Shown here: one piece after another, positions 1 through 7,407 of the stretch
Layout: each line of letters opens with the position of its first letter
How positions within the stretch are numbered: position 1 is the stretch's first letter
Source of the DNA: Planococcus soli
GTDB lineage: Bacteria; Bacillota; Bacilli; Bacillales_A; Planococcaceae
Length of the DNA stretch: 64,000 nucleotides
Reading direction: 5' to 3'
NCBI RefSeq assembly: GCF_016881065.1
Contig: NZ_WXYN01000012.1
Location: 248,001 to 312,000, forward strand
Program-made: the position numbers and the translations under genes
Notes under the pieces: model-generated
What the model was told of the DNA's origin: nothing
Databases searched by the model: none
Seen by the model: only the letters and a program-made list of their open reading frames with translations

Positions 1-80
1 ATAATTACAATAACAGCTAAAAGTTCAATTAGCGTCATACCTTTTTCGTTGTTCAGTTTCTTCTGTAAGTATTTTTTCAT
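1..80 (-). CDS. type IV prepilin, N-terminus only (cut by window edge)
   Basis: Only the first 26 codons lie in the window, read leftward from an ATG at 80. They encode a short basic leader (MKKYLQKKLNNEKG) followed by MTLIELLAVIVI, the class III prepilin signature: a prepilin peptidase site after Gly14, methionine at mature position 1 and glutamate at mature position 5, then the hydrophobic assembly helix. A strong ribosome site (AGGAGG) precedes the ATG. It lies 132 nt downstream of pilC behind its own extended -10 promoters, which fits a highly expressed major pilin. The family is certain from the leader; whether it is the major pilin is inferred from position. Confidence 0.85.
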   Translation of the reverse strand, partial: MKKYLQKKLNNEKGMTLIELLAVIVI

Positions 81-131
81 TTTTATTCCTCCTATTTTTT
101 TACTTTTAAATCATACTTTGAGTACAGCTCA

Positions 132-155
132 ATTATAACAATAGTACCAATTATA
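132..155 (-). promoter_or_regulatory. tandem extended -10 promoters for the prepilin gene
   Basis: Two TGnTATAAT motifs read leftward, with the TATAAT boxes at 155-150 and 137-132. The second has TTGCTA 16 nt upstream as a possible -35. They sit in the AT-rich gap between pilC and the prepilin start, so the pilin can be transcribed independently of pilB-pilT-pilC. Inferred from motifs only. Confidence 0.5.
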
Positions 156-212
156 GCAATAGCCTTTTCTTGTTTTTTTACAAAATATTTTAAAGAGAAA
201 ACGCGAAAATTA

Positions 213-1424
213 CTACAAATTGTCTACATTCTGGAACATCTCAAACATCGGCATCATAATAGCTAGCACTATAGTCCCGACTAATGCAGCAAGGAATACG
301 ATCATCAACGGTTCGATCAGCGCTTTCAACCGATCGGTCTCGGCTTCTACTTCTTTCTCGTAGAATTCGGCTACTTTGCTGAGCATGTGGTCGAGTGAAC
401 CGGTTTGTTCCCCGATAGAAATCATATGGGGAATGAGCGGTGGAAATGCCCAGTGCTTGCGCATCGGTTCTGTCAACGATCCGCCACGTTCAAGCGAGTC
501 GCGTGACGACAGGATGACTTTCGACATGACAGCGTTACCGACAACTTTTTCAGTCATCGTCAAGCATTGCAAAATCGGCACCGAGCTGGAGAACAGTGAG
601 CTCAACGTTCTGGTCAGGCGAGCAAGTGCCGACTTCTGGAGGATCTTGCCGAAAATCGGAATTTTCAAGAGCAGCGTGTCCAGGATCATATTGCCCCTCG
701 GGTTTTTGCGCATCAGCCAAATGACTGCGAAAATCGCAAGCGCACCCATCACCAGCAAATACCAATACCCCATAACGAAGTCAGATGCTGCCATGACTAT
801 CTGTGTGATCATCGGCAATTCGCCGCCAAAGCCTTCGAACATATCGGCGAACATCGGCACGATGGAAGAAAGCAGGAAAATAACAACACCGATTGCCAAG
901 ATGCCAACAACAACCGGATACGACATCGCCGACACCACTTTTTGTTTTGTCTGGTAAGCTTTGTCGTAATGCGTAGCTAAACTTTCCAACGAATCGTCGA
1001 TATTCCCGGACATTTCCCCCGCCTTTACCAAGTTAATGGTTAACGGCTCAAAGATTTTCGGGTATTTCGCCAATGAGTCAGACAAGGAATTCCCTTTTCT
1101 AAGTTCTTCCGCAACCTCCGTTAAAGTTTTCTGCAGCGCTTTGGATTCGACCTGCTGCGACAGGATGTGAATCGAGTCGACAATGGTTACTCCGGCACGC
1201 ATAAGAGTCGAAAATTGGCGTAGGAACATGATAAATTGGTCGCGTTTGACCGGGTTGCCGAACGAAATGTCTTTTTGTAACGTAGTCGTCGGCATTTCAC
1301 GGATGTCAATGACGCGAATTCCTTCATCACGCAGTTTCCCCACCGCTTCCCTCCGGCTGTTGGCAACGGCAATGCCGCTTCGGATTTTTTTGCGGTCACG
1401 GCCTTCGTATTTATAGCGGGCCAC
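213..1424 (-). CDS. pilC: type IV pilus inner-membrane platform protein PilC/GspF
   Basis: A 403-residue protein of the GspF/PilC family, the membrane platform on which the extension and retraction ATPases act. Two copies of the GspF domain are visible, about residues 60-185 and 265-390. Each has the family pattern of a helical cytoplasmic part (for example FLRQFSTLMRAGVTIVDSI, then ALARLTRTLSSLFSSSVPI) followed by membrane segments near 165-190, 215-240 and 370-395. The N-terminal 55 residues (MARYKYEGRD) are the usual lead-in that contacts PilB. The start is GTG, one base after the pilT stop codon, so translation is probably coupled. Family assignment is secure; the pilus role follows from the pilB and pilT neighbours. 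Confidence 0.93.
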   Translation of the reverse strand: MARYKYEGRDRKKIRSGIAVANSRREAVGKLRDEGIRVIDIREMPTTTLQKDISFGNPVKRDQFIMFLRQFSTLMRAGVTIVDSIHILSQQVESKALQKTLTEVAEELRKGNSLSDSLAKYPKIFEPLTINLVKAGEMSGNIDDSLESLATHYDKAYQTKQKVVSAMSYPVVVGILAIGVVIFLLSSIVPMFADMFEGFGGELPMITQIVMAASDFVMGYWYLLVMGALAIFAVIWLMRKNPRGNMILDTLLLKIPIFGKILQKSALARLTRTLSSLFSSSVPILQCLTMTEKVVGNAVMSKVILSSRDSLERGGSLTEPMRKHWAFPPLIPHMISIGEQTGSLDHMLSKVAEFYEKEVEAETDRLKALIEPLMIVFLAALVGTIVLAIMMPMFEMFQNVDNL

Positions 1425-1425
1425 G

Positions 1426-2469
1426 TTATTCCGCCCCCTTCAGGTAAGGTTGCGCGATTTCCCTTGTGATCTTGCCTTTTTTCAACAACTCCTGCACAGA
1501 CGTTTCCATCATGTGCATGCCAGACGCACGGTTGGTCAAAATAACGTTCGGAATTTGATGGACTTTTTCGGAACGGATCAAGTTGGCGATGGCCGGATTT
1601 GAAATCATGATTTCAGTCGCCGCTACTCGTCCTTTGCCGTCCGCGGTCGGCAACAGACGCTGGGAAATGACCGCTTTAATGATGCCGCCGAGCTGCGTCC
1701 GGATCTGGGCATGCTGTTCGTGCGGGAATACGTCGATGATCCGCTCGATGGTCGATGCGGCACTCGAAGTATGCAGCGTTCCCATTACCAAGTGGCCGGT
1801 TTCTGCAGCGGTAATGGCGGTAGTGATTGTTTCCAAATCCCGCATCTCACCGACCAAAATCACATCTGGATCCTGCCGCAGTGCGGCACGCAAACCATTT
1901 GCGAATGAGTTCGTGTCAAAACCGACTTCGCGCTGATCAATGACTGATGTACCATGTCTGTGCATATACTCGATCGGATCTTCGAGTGTGATAATATGCT
2001 TGGTCATGTGCTCATTCATATATCGGATCATGGCGGCAAGTGTTGTTGACTTGCCGGAACCGGTCGGACCGGTCACGAGGATCAATCCCTGGTGGGTATC
2101 CGCCAACTTTTTTAACGTATCCGGCATTTGCAGGTCGTCAATTGTGGGAATCCGGGATGGAATGGTTCTAAAAGCGTGCGAAATCGAGCCGCGCTGATGA
2201 AAAGAATTGACCCGGTAACGCGCTACGCCAGCGATCGAGTAAGAATAATCCATCTCGCCTTTTTCAAGAAACATGTCCCATAACGATTCGGGCATCAATG
2301 CCTTGGCAATCGCCATCGTGTCGTCCGGCATCAGTTTTTTGTCGCCAAACTGGATCAACGTTCCGTTCATTCGGAAAATTGGAGGAATGCCGGTTGTCAT
2401 GTGGATATCGGAAACATTGCGTTCCTTGGCTTCGGTCAATACATAGTCAATGAATGTTGTAGTAGGCAT
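1426..2469 (-). CDS. pilT: pilus retraction ATPase PilT
   Basis: A 347-residue hexameric secretion ATPase of the PilT branch, which powers pilus disassembly and twitching. Visible motifs: a PAS-like N-terminal domain (residues 1-100), Walker A GPTGSGKST near 135, the Asp box, Walker B ILVGEMRD near 205 and the His box GHLVMGTLHTSSAA near 225. The C-terminal part has the PilT-typical MLSNPAIANLIR-like region (ISNPAIANLIRSEKVHQI). It starts 3 nt after pilB stops and ends 1 nt before pilC begins. A dedicated PilT beside PilB argues for a true retractile type IV pilus rather than a ComG-type competence pseudopilus, which has only one ATPase. Confidence 0.95.
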   Translation of the reverse strand: MPTTTFIDYVLTEAKERNVSDIHMTTGIPPIFRMNGTLIQFGDKKLMPDDTMAIAKALMPESLWDMFLEKGEMDYSYSIAGVARYRVNSFHQRGSISHAFRTIPSRIPTIDDLQMPDTLKKLADTHQGLILVTGPTGSGKSTTLAAMIRYMNEHMTKHIITLEDPIEYMHRHGTSVIDQREVGFDTNSFANGLRAALRQDPDVILVGEMRDLETITTAITAAETGHLVMGTLHTSSAASTIERIIDVFPHEQHAQIRTQLGGIIKAVISQRLLPTADGKGRVAATEIMISNPAIANLIRSEKVHQIPNVILTNRASGMHMMETSVQELLKKGKITREIAQPYLKGAE

Positions 2470-2472
2470 AGG

Positions 2473-4131
2473 CTAGTCTGTCATGGCAACGCGAAGTACT
2501 TCTTCCGTCGTTGTCATGCCCTCCTTCACTTTTAGTAAACCGTCGTCAATAAGGAAGATGGTTTTATTCCGGACGGCGATTTCACGAATTTCCGCTGCAG
2601 TGCCGCCGCGATTGATGATGTCTTTGATGGCATCGTCCACCACCAGCACTTCGTGTATCGCCATCCGGCCTTTATAACCGCTCATATTGCATTGCGGACA
2701 GCCTTTGCCGCGGGCAATCGTTTCGACCGTAATACCGCGTTTAGCAAAAATCGCTTGTTCCCGTACGGTGGCCGGCTGGATTTCCCGGCAATCCCGGCAG
2801 ACGCGGCGGATGAGGCGCTGTGCCACAACTGCGTTAAGTGAAGCAGTCACGAGAAACGGCTCGATGCCCATATCCATCAGACGGGTAATCGAAGCGATCG
2901 AATCATTGGTGTGAATCGTACTCAGTACCAAATGCCCGGTCAACGAAGCCCGGATGGAAATGTCTGCCGTTTCTTTGTCGCGGATCTCCCCAACCATGAC
3001 AATGTCCGGATCTTGCCGCAAGATAGACCGCAAACCGGCCGCAAACGTCAAGCCGACATTGGCGTTCACCTGTATCTGGTTAATGCCTTCCAATTGATAC
3101 TCAACAGGATCTTCGACCGTGATAATATTGACTTCTTCTGAATTGAGCTTGTTCAGCGCCGCATAGAGCGTCGATGATTTACCGGAACCTGTCGGACCTG
3201 AGATAAGGATAATGCCGTTTGGTTTGTCTATTTCGTGCATAAAGCGCTCCATGTTCAGGTCGTTAAAGCCGAGCTTTGATATATCCGTTAGGTTTTGGCT
3301 CAAGTCCAAAATCCGCATAACGATTTTTTCACCGAAAACAGTCGGCAATGATGATACGCGCAAATCGATTGCACGGAAGTCGACTGTCGTTTTGATCCGA
3401 CCATCCTGTGGAATGCGATTTTCGGTTATATCCAAATTCGCCAAAATCTTAATGCGCGCAGTAATCATCTGTTGCATGTTCTTTGGAAGAACCCGCTCAG
3501 TGCGCAGCGTTCCGTCAATTCGGTAACGCACGAGGACGCGGTTTTCCTGCGGATCAAAATGGACATCACTGGCTTTTTGGGAAACGGCATTCGAAAGGAT
3601 CTGGTTGACCAGCCGTACGATTGGTGCATCCAGATCGTTCAGCTCTTTTTGCTGTTCTTCTGCCGCCTGCGGCATATCCTCCAATAGTTCGTCAAACGAT
3701 TCTTCGTCATAATATTTGGCAATGGTTCGAATAATGTCTTCTTTGGAAGCGATTGTCGGCTCGATCTGGAAGCCGGTCGTCAGCCTAAGATCGTCAATGG
3801 TGATAAAATCCGTCGGGTCGGTCATGGCAATAAACAGCCGGTCGCCTTCCGTTTTAAGCGGCACCAATAGTTTGCGCTTGGCAAATTCCTTGGGTACCAC
3901 GTTGAACAGCATCGGATCGAACGGATAGCGGAACAGCGATACATGCGGGATGCCAAGCTGGACTTCCAGCGTCTCGATCAATTGTTGTTCGGTGATGATG
4001 CCTCGCTGCAGCAGGGCATCACCCAGCTTTTGATCGTTTTGCTTGTCCTTCAGCGTTTCCTGCAACTCCGCTTGAGTCAATAATCCCTGTTCAACCAATA
4101 TATCGCCTAACCTTCTTCTGACAATCGCCAT
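2473..4131 (-). CDS. pilB: pilus extension ATPase PilB/GspE
   Basis: A 552-residue assembly ATPase. Residues 1-150 form the GspE N-terminal domain (VRRRLGDILVEQGLL, then QLGIPHVSLFRYPFDP), which binds the platform protein. The ATPase core has Walker A GPTGSGKSST near 313, Walker B IVMVGEIRDKETAD near 380 and the His box GHLVLSTIHTND. A zinc-binding insertion follows, with CRDC near 448 and CPQC near 480, as in canonical PilB. An AGGAG ribosome site precedes the ATG. It lies 22 nt downstream of the VanW-like gene in the same operon. Length and domain order match full-length PilB. Confidence 0.95.
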   Translation of the reverse strand: MAIVRRRLGDILVEQGLLTQAELQETLKDKQNDQKLGDALLQRGIITEQQLIETLEVQLGIPHVSLFRYPFDPMLFNVVPKEFAKRKLLVPLKTEGDRLFIAMTDPTDFITIDDLRLTTGFQIEPTIASKEDIIRTIAKYYDEESFDELLEDMPQAAEEQQKELNDLDAPIVRLVNQILSNAVSQKASDVHFDPQENRVLVRYRIDGTLRTERVLPKNMQQMITARIKILANLDITENRIPQDGRIKTTVDFRAIDLRVSSLPTVFGEKIVMRILDLSQNLTDISKLGFNDLNMERFMHEIDKPNGIILISGPTGSGKSSTLYAALNKLNSEEVNIITVEDPVEYQLEGINQIQVNANVGLTFAAGLRSILRQDPDIVMVGEIRDKETADISIRASLTGHLVLSTIHTNDSIASITRLMDMGIEPFLVTASLNAVVAQRLIRRVCRDCREIQPATVREQAIFAKRGITVETIARGKGCPQCNMSGYKGRMAIHEVLVVDDAIKDIINRGGTAAEIREIAVRNKTIFLIDDGLLKVKEGMTTTEEVLRVAMTD

Positions 4132-4153
4132 TTCGACCTCTCCTCTCTTAAGC

Positions 4154-5674
4154 TTAGTCTGTAATCAGGTTTCCGCCTTTGTCGTATTCAGGCGCTTCGT
4201 CTATTGGATTTTGCTCTTCGGACGGATCCGTGGCTGCGGGTACATCATGGATGCCGTCTTCATTTTCATCAATAAATCCGGGTTGGCCGACTGTCGGGAT
4301 AGTTGGCGTTGCAGTCGTTCCATCATGGATGCCGTCGCCATTGTCATCAACAAATCCCGGCTGGCCGGCTGTTGGAGGAGCTACTGTTCCGTCATGGACA
4401 CCATCCCCGTCTGCATCCACAAATCCAGGCTGTCCAGTTGTCGGGACAGTCGTAGTGCCGTCATGGATGCCGTCGCCGTTGACGTCGATAAATCCAGGTT
4501 CACCCGCAACCGGAACTGTTGCTTCCGGGGCTGCTGGCTGAGCTAACGGGTAAACTTCAACGCGATGGATTGGCGGATAAAAATCGTTTGATACCGTTTC
4601 GACTTCCACAGTTTCATTTCCATCGTAAATGGTGCGGGTAACATTCAGGCGTGTTCCGGACACCCCGATTTCGTCAACTTGGTTGCCGCTCGTCACAAAT
4701 GCACTGTATTGCTTGATCAAGCGCGGTTGGATATCCGTTTGTTCGGCCAAGTCGATCGCATACGAATATACGAATGGATAACCTGTAATCGACGCGTTCA
4801 AAGAATCGCTCGCCTTTGTCAGGTTTAAGGTAAATGAACTGTCATTCGGGTTCGTGAAAACTAGGTCGATCCCAAGCTGCCGGTTGATCGCCGCTTCCTG
4901 GCCGAGTGGAATAGATGCGGGCACTTGCGAACCGATGCTGCGCTCATCCACCAGGTAATTGGTTTGGAGCAGTGCGCCATAAATGGCGGAAGCAATTTGC
5001 GTCAATTCCTCGTCGCTGACATCCGTCACTGCAAGTTGAGCAATAAACTCAAGAAACGAAAATTGGGCACCCGCCGCCAGTTGAACACCGTTCAAGGCAT
5101 CAATGACCGTTGAACTGCCGATGCTTGAAAATGTGGTCGGGAATACAACATCCGCCACTTTTTCACGATCGAGGCTCAGGCTGTCGTCGCTGATTGACAC
5201 TTGCGTTTTTGTTTGTCCACCTTGAAGTGCTGTTTCTAATTTCCCATTAATTGCTTCGACATCCGCTTCAGAAAAATCGGCCACCGGGAAATATTCAGCT
5301 AAAAACGATCGTGTCGTGTCCGGAGAGAGCCTGAAGATAAAGCTATTTTGTGCTCCCGTTTCGGCATTTCTGACCGTTTCATCCACCAAAACTTCAGCAT
5401 TTTCAAGCGGGTAGATTTCCGTTGCATCCTGGTAAGTGACATGGAGTTCCGCATTTGCGCGCCACGTTTCCGACTGGCCAGCGAACATCATTGTCGCCGA
5501 TTCCACTTCCATATTGGAAACATCGGTCGTGCCGATATAGGTGTTGTCGCCGAATTCTTCAGTAGGAAACAGCCAGTTGTCTACAGCGTAGGCGCCGGCA
5601 TTTGCCGCTCCAAAGACAAAAACCGCTATGCCGAATATGGCCGCAAAGGCCATTCCAAATAATTTATTATCCAC
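4154..5674 (-). CDS. VanW-like secreted/anchored protein with Asp-rich C-terminal repeats, in pilus operon
   Basis: A 506-residue protein. It has an N-terminal membrane segment (residues 5-30), a middle region resembling the VanW family (GAQFSFLEF, then VPASIPLGQEAAINRQLGI near 265-285, as in the VanW signature around VSYIPLGxDAT), a likely beta-rich part, and four C-terminal units of the form QPGFVDDNGDGIHDG at about residues 392-477. The DxDGDG loops resemble calcium-binding EF-hand or thrombospondin type 3 loops. The start is chosen as GTG at 5674, which has GAGAGGAGA 7 nt upstream; an ATG at 5701 lacks a site. With the GTG start it overlaps the upstream gene by 8 nt. Function is unknown; its place before pilB suggests an outer or periplasm-like pilus factor. 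Confidence 0.7.
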   Translation of the reverse strand: MDNKLFGMAFAAIFGIAVFVFGAANAGAYAVDNWLFPTEEFGDNTYIGTTDVSNMEVESATMMFAGQSETWRANAELHVTYQDATEIYPLENAEVLVDETVRNAETGAQNSFIFRLSPDTTRSFLAEYFPVADFSEADVEAINGKLETALQGGQTKTQVSISDDSLSLDREKVADVVFPTTFSSIGSSTVIDALNGVQLAAGAQFSFLEFIAQLAVTDVSDEELTQIASAIYGALLQTNYLVDERSIGSQVPASIPLGQEAAINRQLGIDLVFTNPNDSSFTLNLTKASDSLNASITGYPFVYSYAIDLAEQTDIQPRLIKQYSAFVTSGNQVDEIGVSGTRLNVTRTIYDGNETVEVETVSNDFYPPIHRVEVYPLAQPAAPEATVPVAGEPGFIDVNGDGIHDGTTTVPTTGQPGFVDADGDGVHDGTVAPPTAGQPGFVDDNGDGIHDGTTATPTIPTVGQPGFIDENEDGIHDVPAATDPSEEQNPIDEAPEYDKGGNLITD

Positions 5675-6080
5675 GGGTAATCTCCTCTCGCTCAGCATCA
5701 ATCGACTGCATGCCGAACGGTTTTGGTTTTTGTGCCGGCTCTGAAACTGCTGGTGCTTCTTCTGTTTCTGGTGTAGCTAAATACGTTTTTGTTTTTTGTT
5801 GCTTTTGCTCCCGGCGTTCTTCCGCCAGACGCTGTTTTTCCTTTTGCTCTCTCTCAATCAGCTTCATGTAGACGAACGCTGCCAGAAATGATACGCCAAG
5901 AAGTGCCAAAGCCACCATATACCAGGCATAGGTTCCTTGCATTAGCAATGCGGCAGCCGCAGCAGCTAATCCGCCGCCTGCAATGGTCATCCGCTTGGCA
6001 AGCGGCACTTGTTTAAAGAGCATATAAGCCAGCGGCAAAACCACAGCCGCGAGTATGATGAATATTAATATGCGGATCAT
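5667..6080 (-). CDS. small membrane protein at head of pilus operon, function unknown
   Basis: A 137-residue protein that I do not recognise. Three hydrophobic segments are visible (about residues 3-20, 30-50 and 52-73). They are followed by a charged stretch rich in Glu, Lys and Gln (IEREQKEKQRLAEERREQK) likely to be helical or coiled coil, then a Pro/Ala-rich tail. It resembles no PilM, PilN or PilO protein that I can identify, although its layout (membrane anchor plus coiled coil) would suit an assembly-platform role. AGGGGGA precedes the ATG. It is the first gene of the minus-strand operon and overlaps the next by 8 nt, so it is probably co-translated. Confidence 0.7.
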   Translation of the reverse strand: MIRILIFIILAAVVLPLAYMLFKQVPLAKRMTIAGGGLAAAAAALLMQGTYAWYMVALALLGVSFLAAFVYMKLIEREQKEKQRLAEERREQKQQKTKTYLATPETEEAPAVSEPAQKPKPFGMQSIDAEREEITRG

Positions 6081-6395
6081 TAAAATTCCCCCTGTATGAT
6101 GAATTACTTTCCATTAAACTTCTCAATTTACTATTCCCTATAAAATGGAAATTAAAGTAATAGAATTGGTTAAAGTAACCCATCTGATATAGCTATAATA
6201 CAAGATAAGTGGTATAAATAATAGCGTATACTGAAAATAAATATTAATACTTATTCCTTATTTAAAAGTAAATATTTTATAAAAAAATCTAGGCACAATA
6301 TTAAGAAAGTGGTATATATAACAGTATATTTAAATTTAGAGGAACTTTTTTGTTACTTTTTACACAAGTAGATGAGAGAAACGATGAGGTGTTTT
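6081..6395. other. divergent intergenic region between the two pilus operons
   Basis: A 315-nt, very AT-rich gap separating the minus-strand pilB operon from the plus-strand minor-pilin operon. It must hold both promoters. On the plus strand TATAAT at 6194-6199 with TTAAAG 18 nt upstream is a candidate, but it would give a leader of about 190 nt. I could not pick a convincing minus-strand promoter and saw no clear operator or RNA structure. Confidence 0.4.
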
Positions 6396-6830
6396 ATGAA
6401 GAACGAAAGAGGTTTTACACTAGTAGAAGTACTTGCTGCATTGGTAATACTATCTATTGTATTAATGAGTTTCATGGCTGTTTTTGCGAATACTAATCGT
6501 ATAGCCGTTAACAATAGCGAAAAACTAGTCATTATTAATTTGGCTGATGCTTATTTGGAGCGTGTAAAAATTAATCCTACAGAATTTATTGGGAAACTCC
6601 CTCCAACAATGGTGAATTGTCCTCCACCCGAAACAGCAAAAAAATGTGCAACTATAACAGTAAGTCCAGCACCTCCTCCTATTAATGGAAAATCTTACTC
6701 AGTTACCTTACAAATAAAACAGGATTTAAACGAAAAAAGTCTTTTATTGTTAAGTACTGTGGTTACGGTTAAATCACCTGATACAAAAGTTTCAAGTTCA
6801 GTGGAAGGATATGTTTCTTATGAAAAGTAA
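6396..6830 (+). CDS. minor prepilin (PilV/GspI-like)
   Basis: A 144-residue prepilin with leader MKNERG, mature start FTLVEVLAALVILSIVLMSF (Phe at +1, Glu at +5), then a globular domain. The start is taken at 6396 because GAGGTG lies 4 nt upstream; two earlier ATGs at 6372 and 6384 have no ribosome site and would give an overlong leader. Two cysteines (MVNCPPPETAKKC) could form a disulfide. Codon use and base content are much more AT-rich than the flanking core genes. It overlaps the next prepilin gene. Minor prepilins of this type prime pilus assembly or form the tip complex; that role is inferred from family and context. Confidence 0.82.
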   Translation: MKNERGFTLVEVLAALVILSIVLMSFMAVFANTNRIAVNNSEKLVIINLADAYLERVKINPTEFIGKLPPTMVNCPPPETAKKCATITVSPAPPPINGKSYSVTLQIKQDLNEKSLLLLSTVVTVKSPDTKVSSSVEGYVSYEK

Positions 6831-7350
6831 ACTTTCTAATGAGAAGGGAATCACTTTGGTAGAATTGCTGGCAACCATAGTGCTCGTGAGCATTATAGCT
6901 GCACTTTCTTACACTGTGCTTTTTCAAGGGTACTCGAATTACCAACGAATTAAAGTTGAAACCGAATTAAGAGACGAAGCAGATTTAATCATGGCTAGCC
7001 TAATTTCTGATTTATTTGTTGCTAAAAGGTCAGAACTACAATTAGTTCAAACTTGTAATAATGGTTTGGTTGAATCATATGTAAGAGTTTCAAAAGAAGG
7101 GGAACCTATATACGAAACTGGTTTCAAAAACAAACAAACAATTGTTAAAAACCAACCTGTTCAGTTTTACAATGAAAGTGTTAAGCTAATTGGTTCAACA
7201 TGCACAGGAAGTTCTTCTGAAGTATTAAAATCCAATATTACTTCAACAGATGGAATAGCGTACACGGTCTCCTTCATTTTAGAAACTACGAAGCGACAAA
7301 CAAAATTTCAAAAGGAATTTATCAACACAATCGTAGTTATTGATAATTGA
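6820..7350 (+). CDS. minor prepilin (PilW/GspJ-like)
   Basis: A 176-residue prepilin with leader MKSKLSNEKG, mature N-terminus ITLVELLATIVLVSIIAAL (Glu at +5) and an extended globular domain, larger than that of the preceding prepilin, as is usual for the PilW/GspJ class. The ATG at 6820 is preferred: GGAAGG lies 11 nt upstream, whereas an ATG at 6811 would sit directly against it. It overlaps the upstream gene by 11 nt in another frame, which implies translational coupling. AT-rich like its neighbours. Class is assigned by size and order in the operon, not by close similarity. Confidence 0.8.
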   Translation: MKSKLSNEKGITLVELLATIVLVSIIAALSYTVLFQGYSNYQRIKVETELRDEADLIMASLISDLFVAKRSELQLVQTCNNGLVESYVRVSKEGEPIYETGFKNKQTIVKNQPVQFYNESVKLIGSTCTGSSSEVLKSNITSTDGIAYTVSFILETTKRQTKFQKEFINTIVVIDN

Positions 7351-7407
7351 TTCTTTTCTTTTTAACATGATTTACTAATTTATTTTTGCGAATTGGAGGG
7401 AATCCAT

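Noticed and set aside
4179-4546. Plus-strand frames opposite the Asp-rich repeats of the VanW-like gene
   Set aside because: They are the reverse complement of repeated coding sequence, with no start signal.
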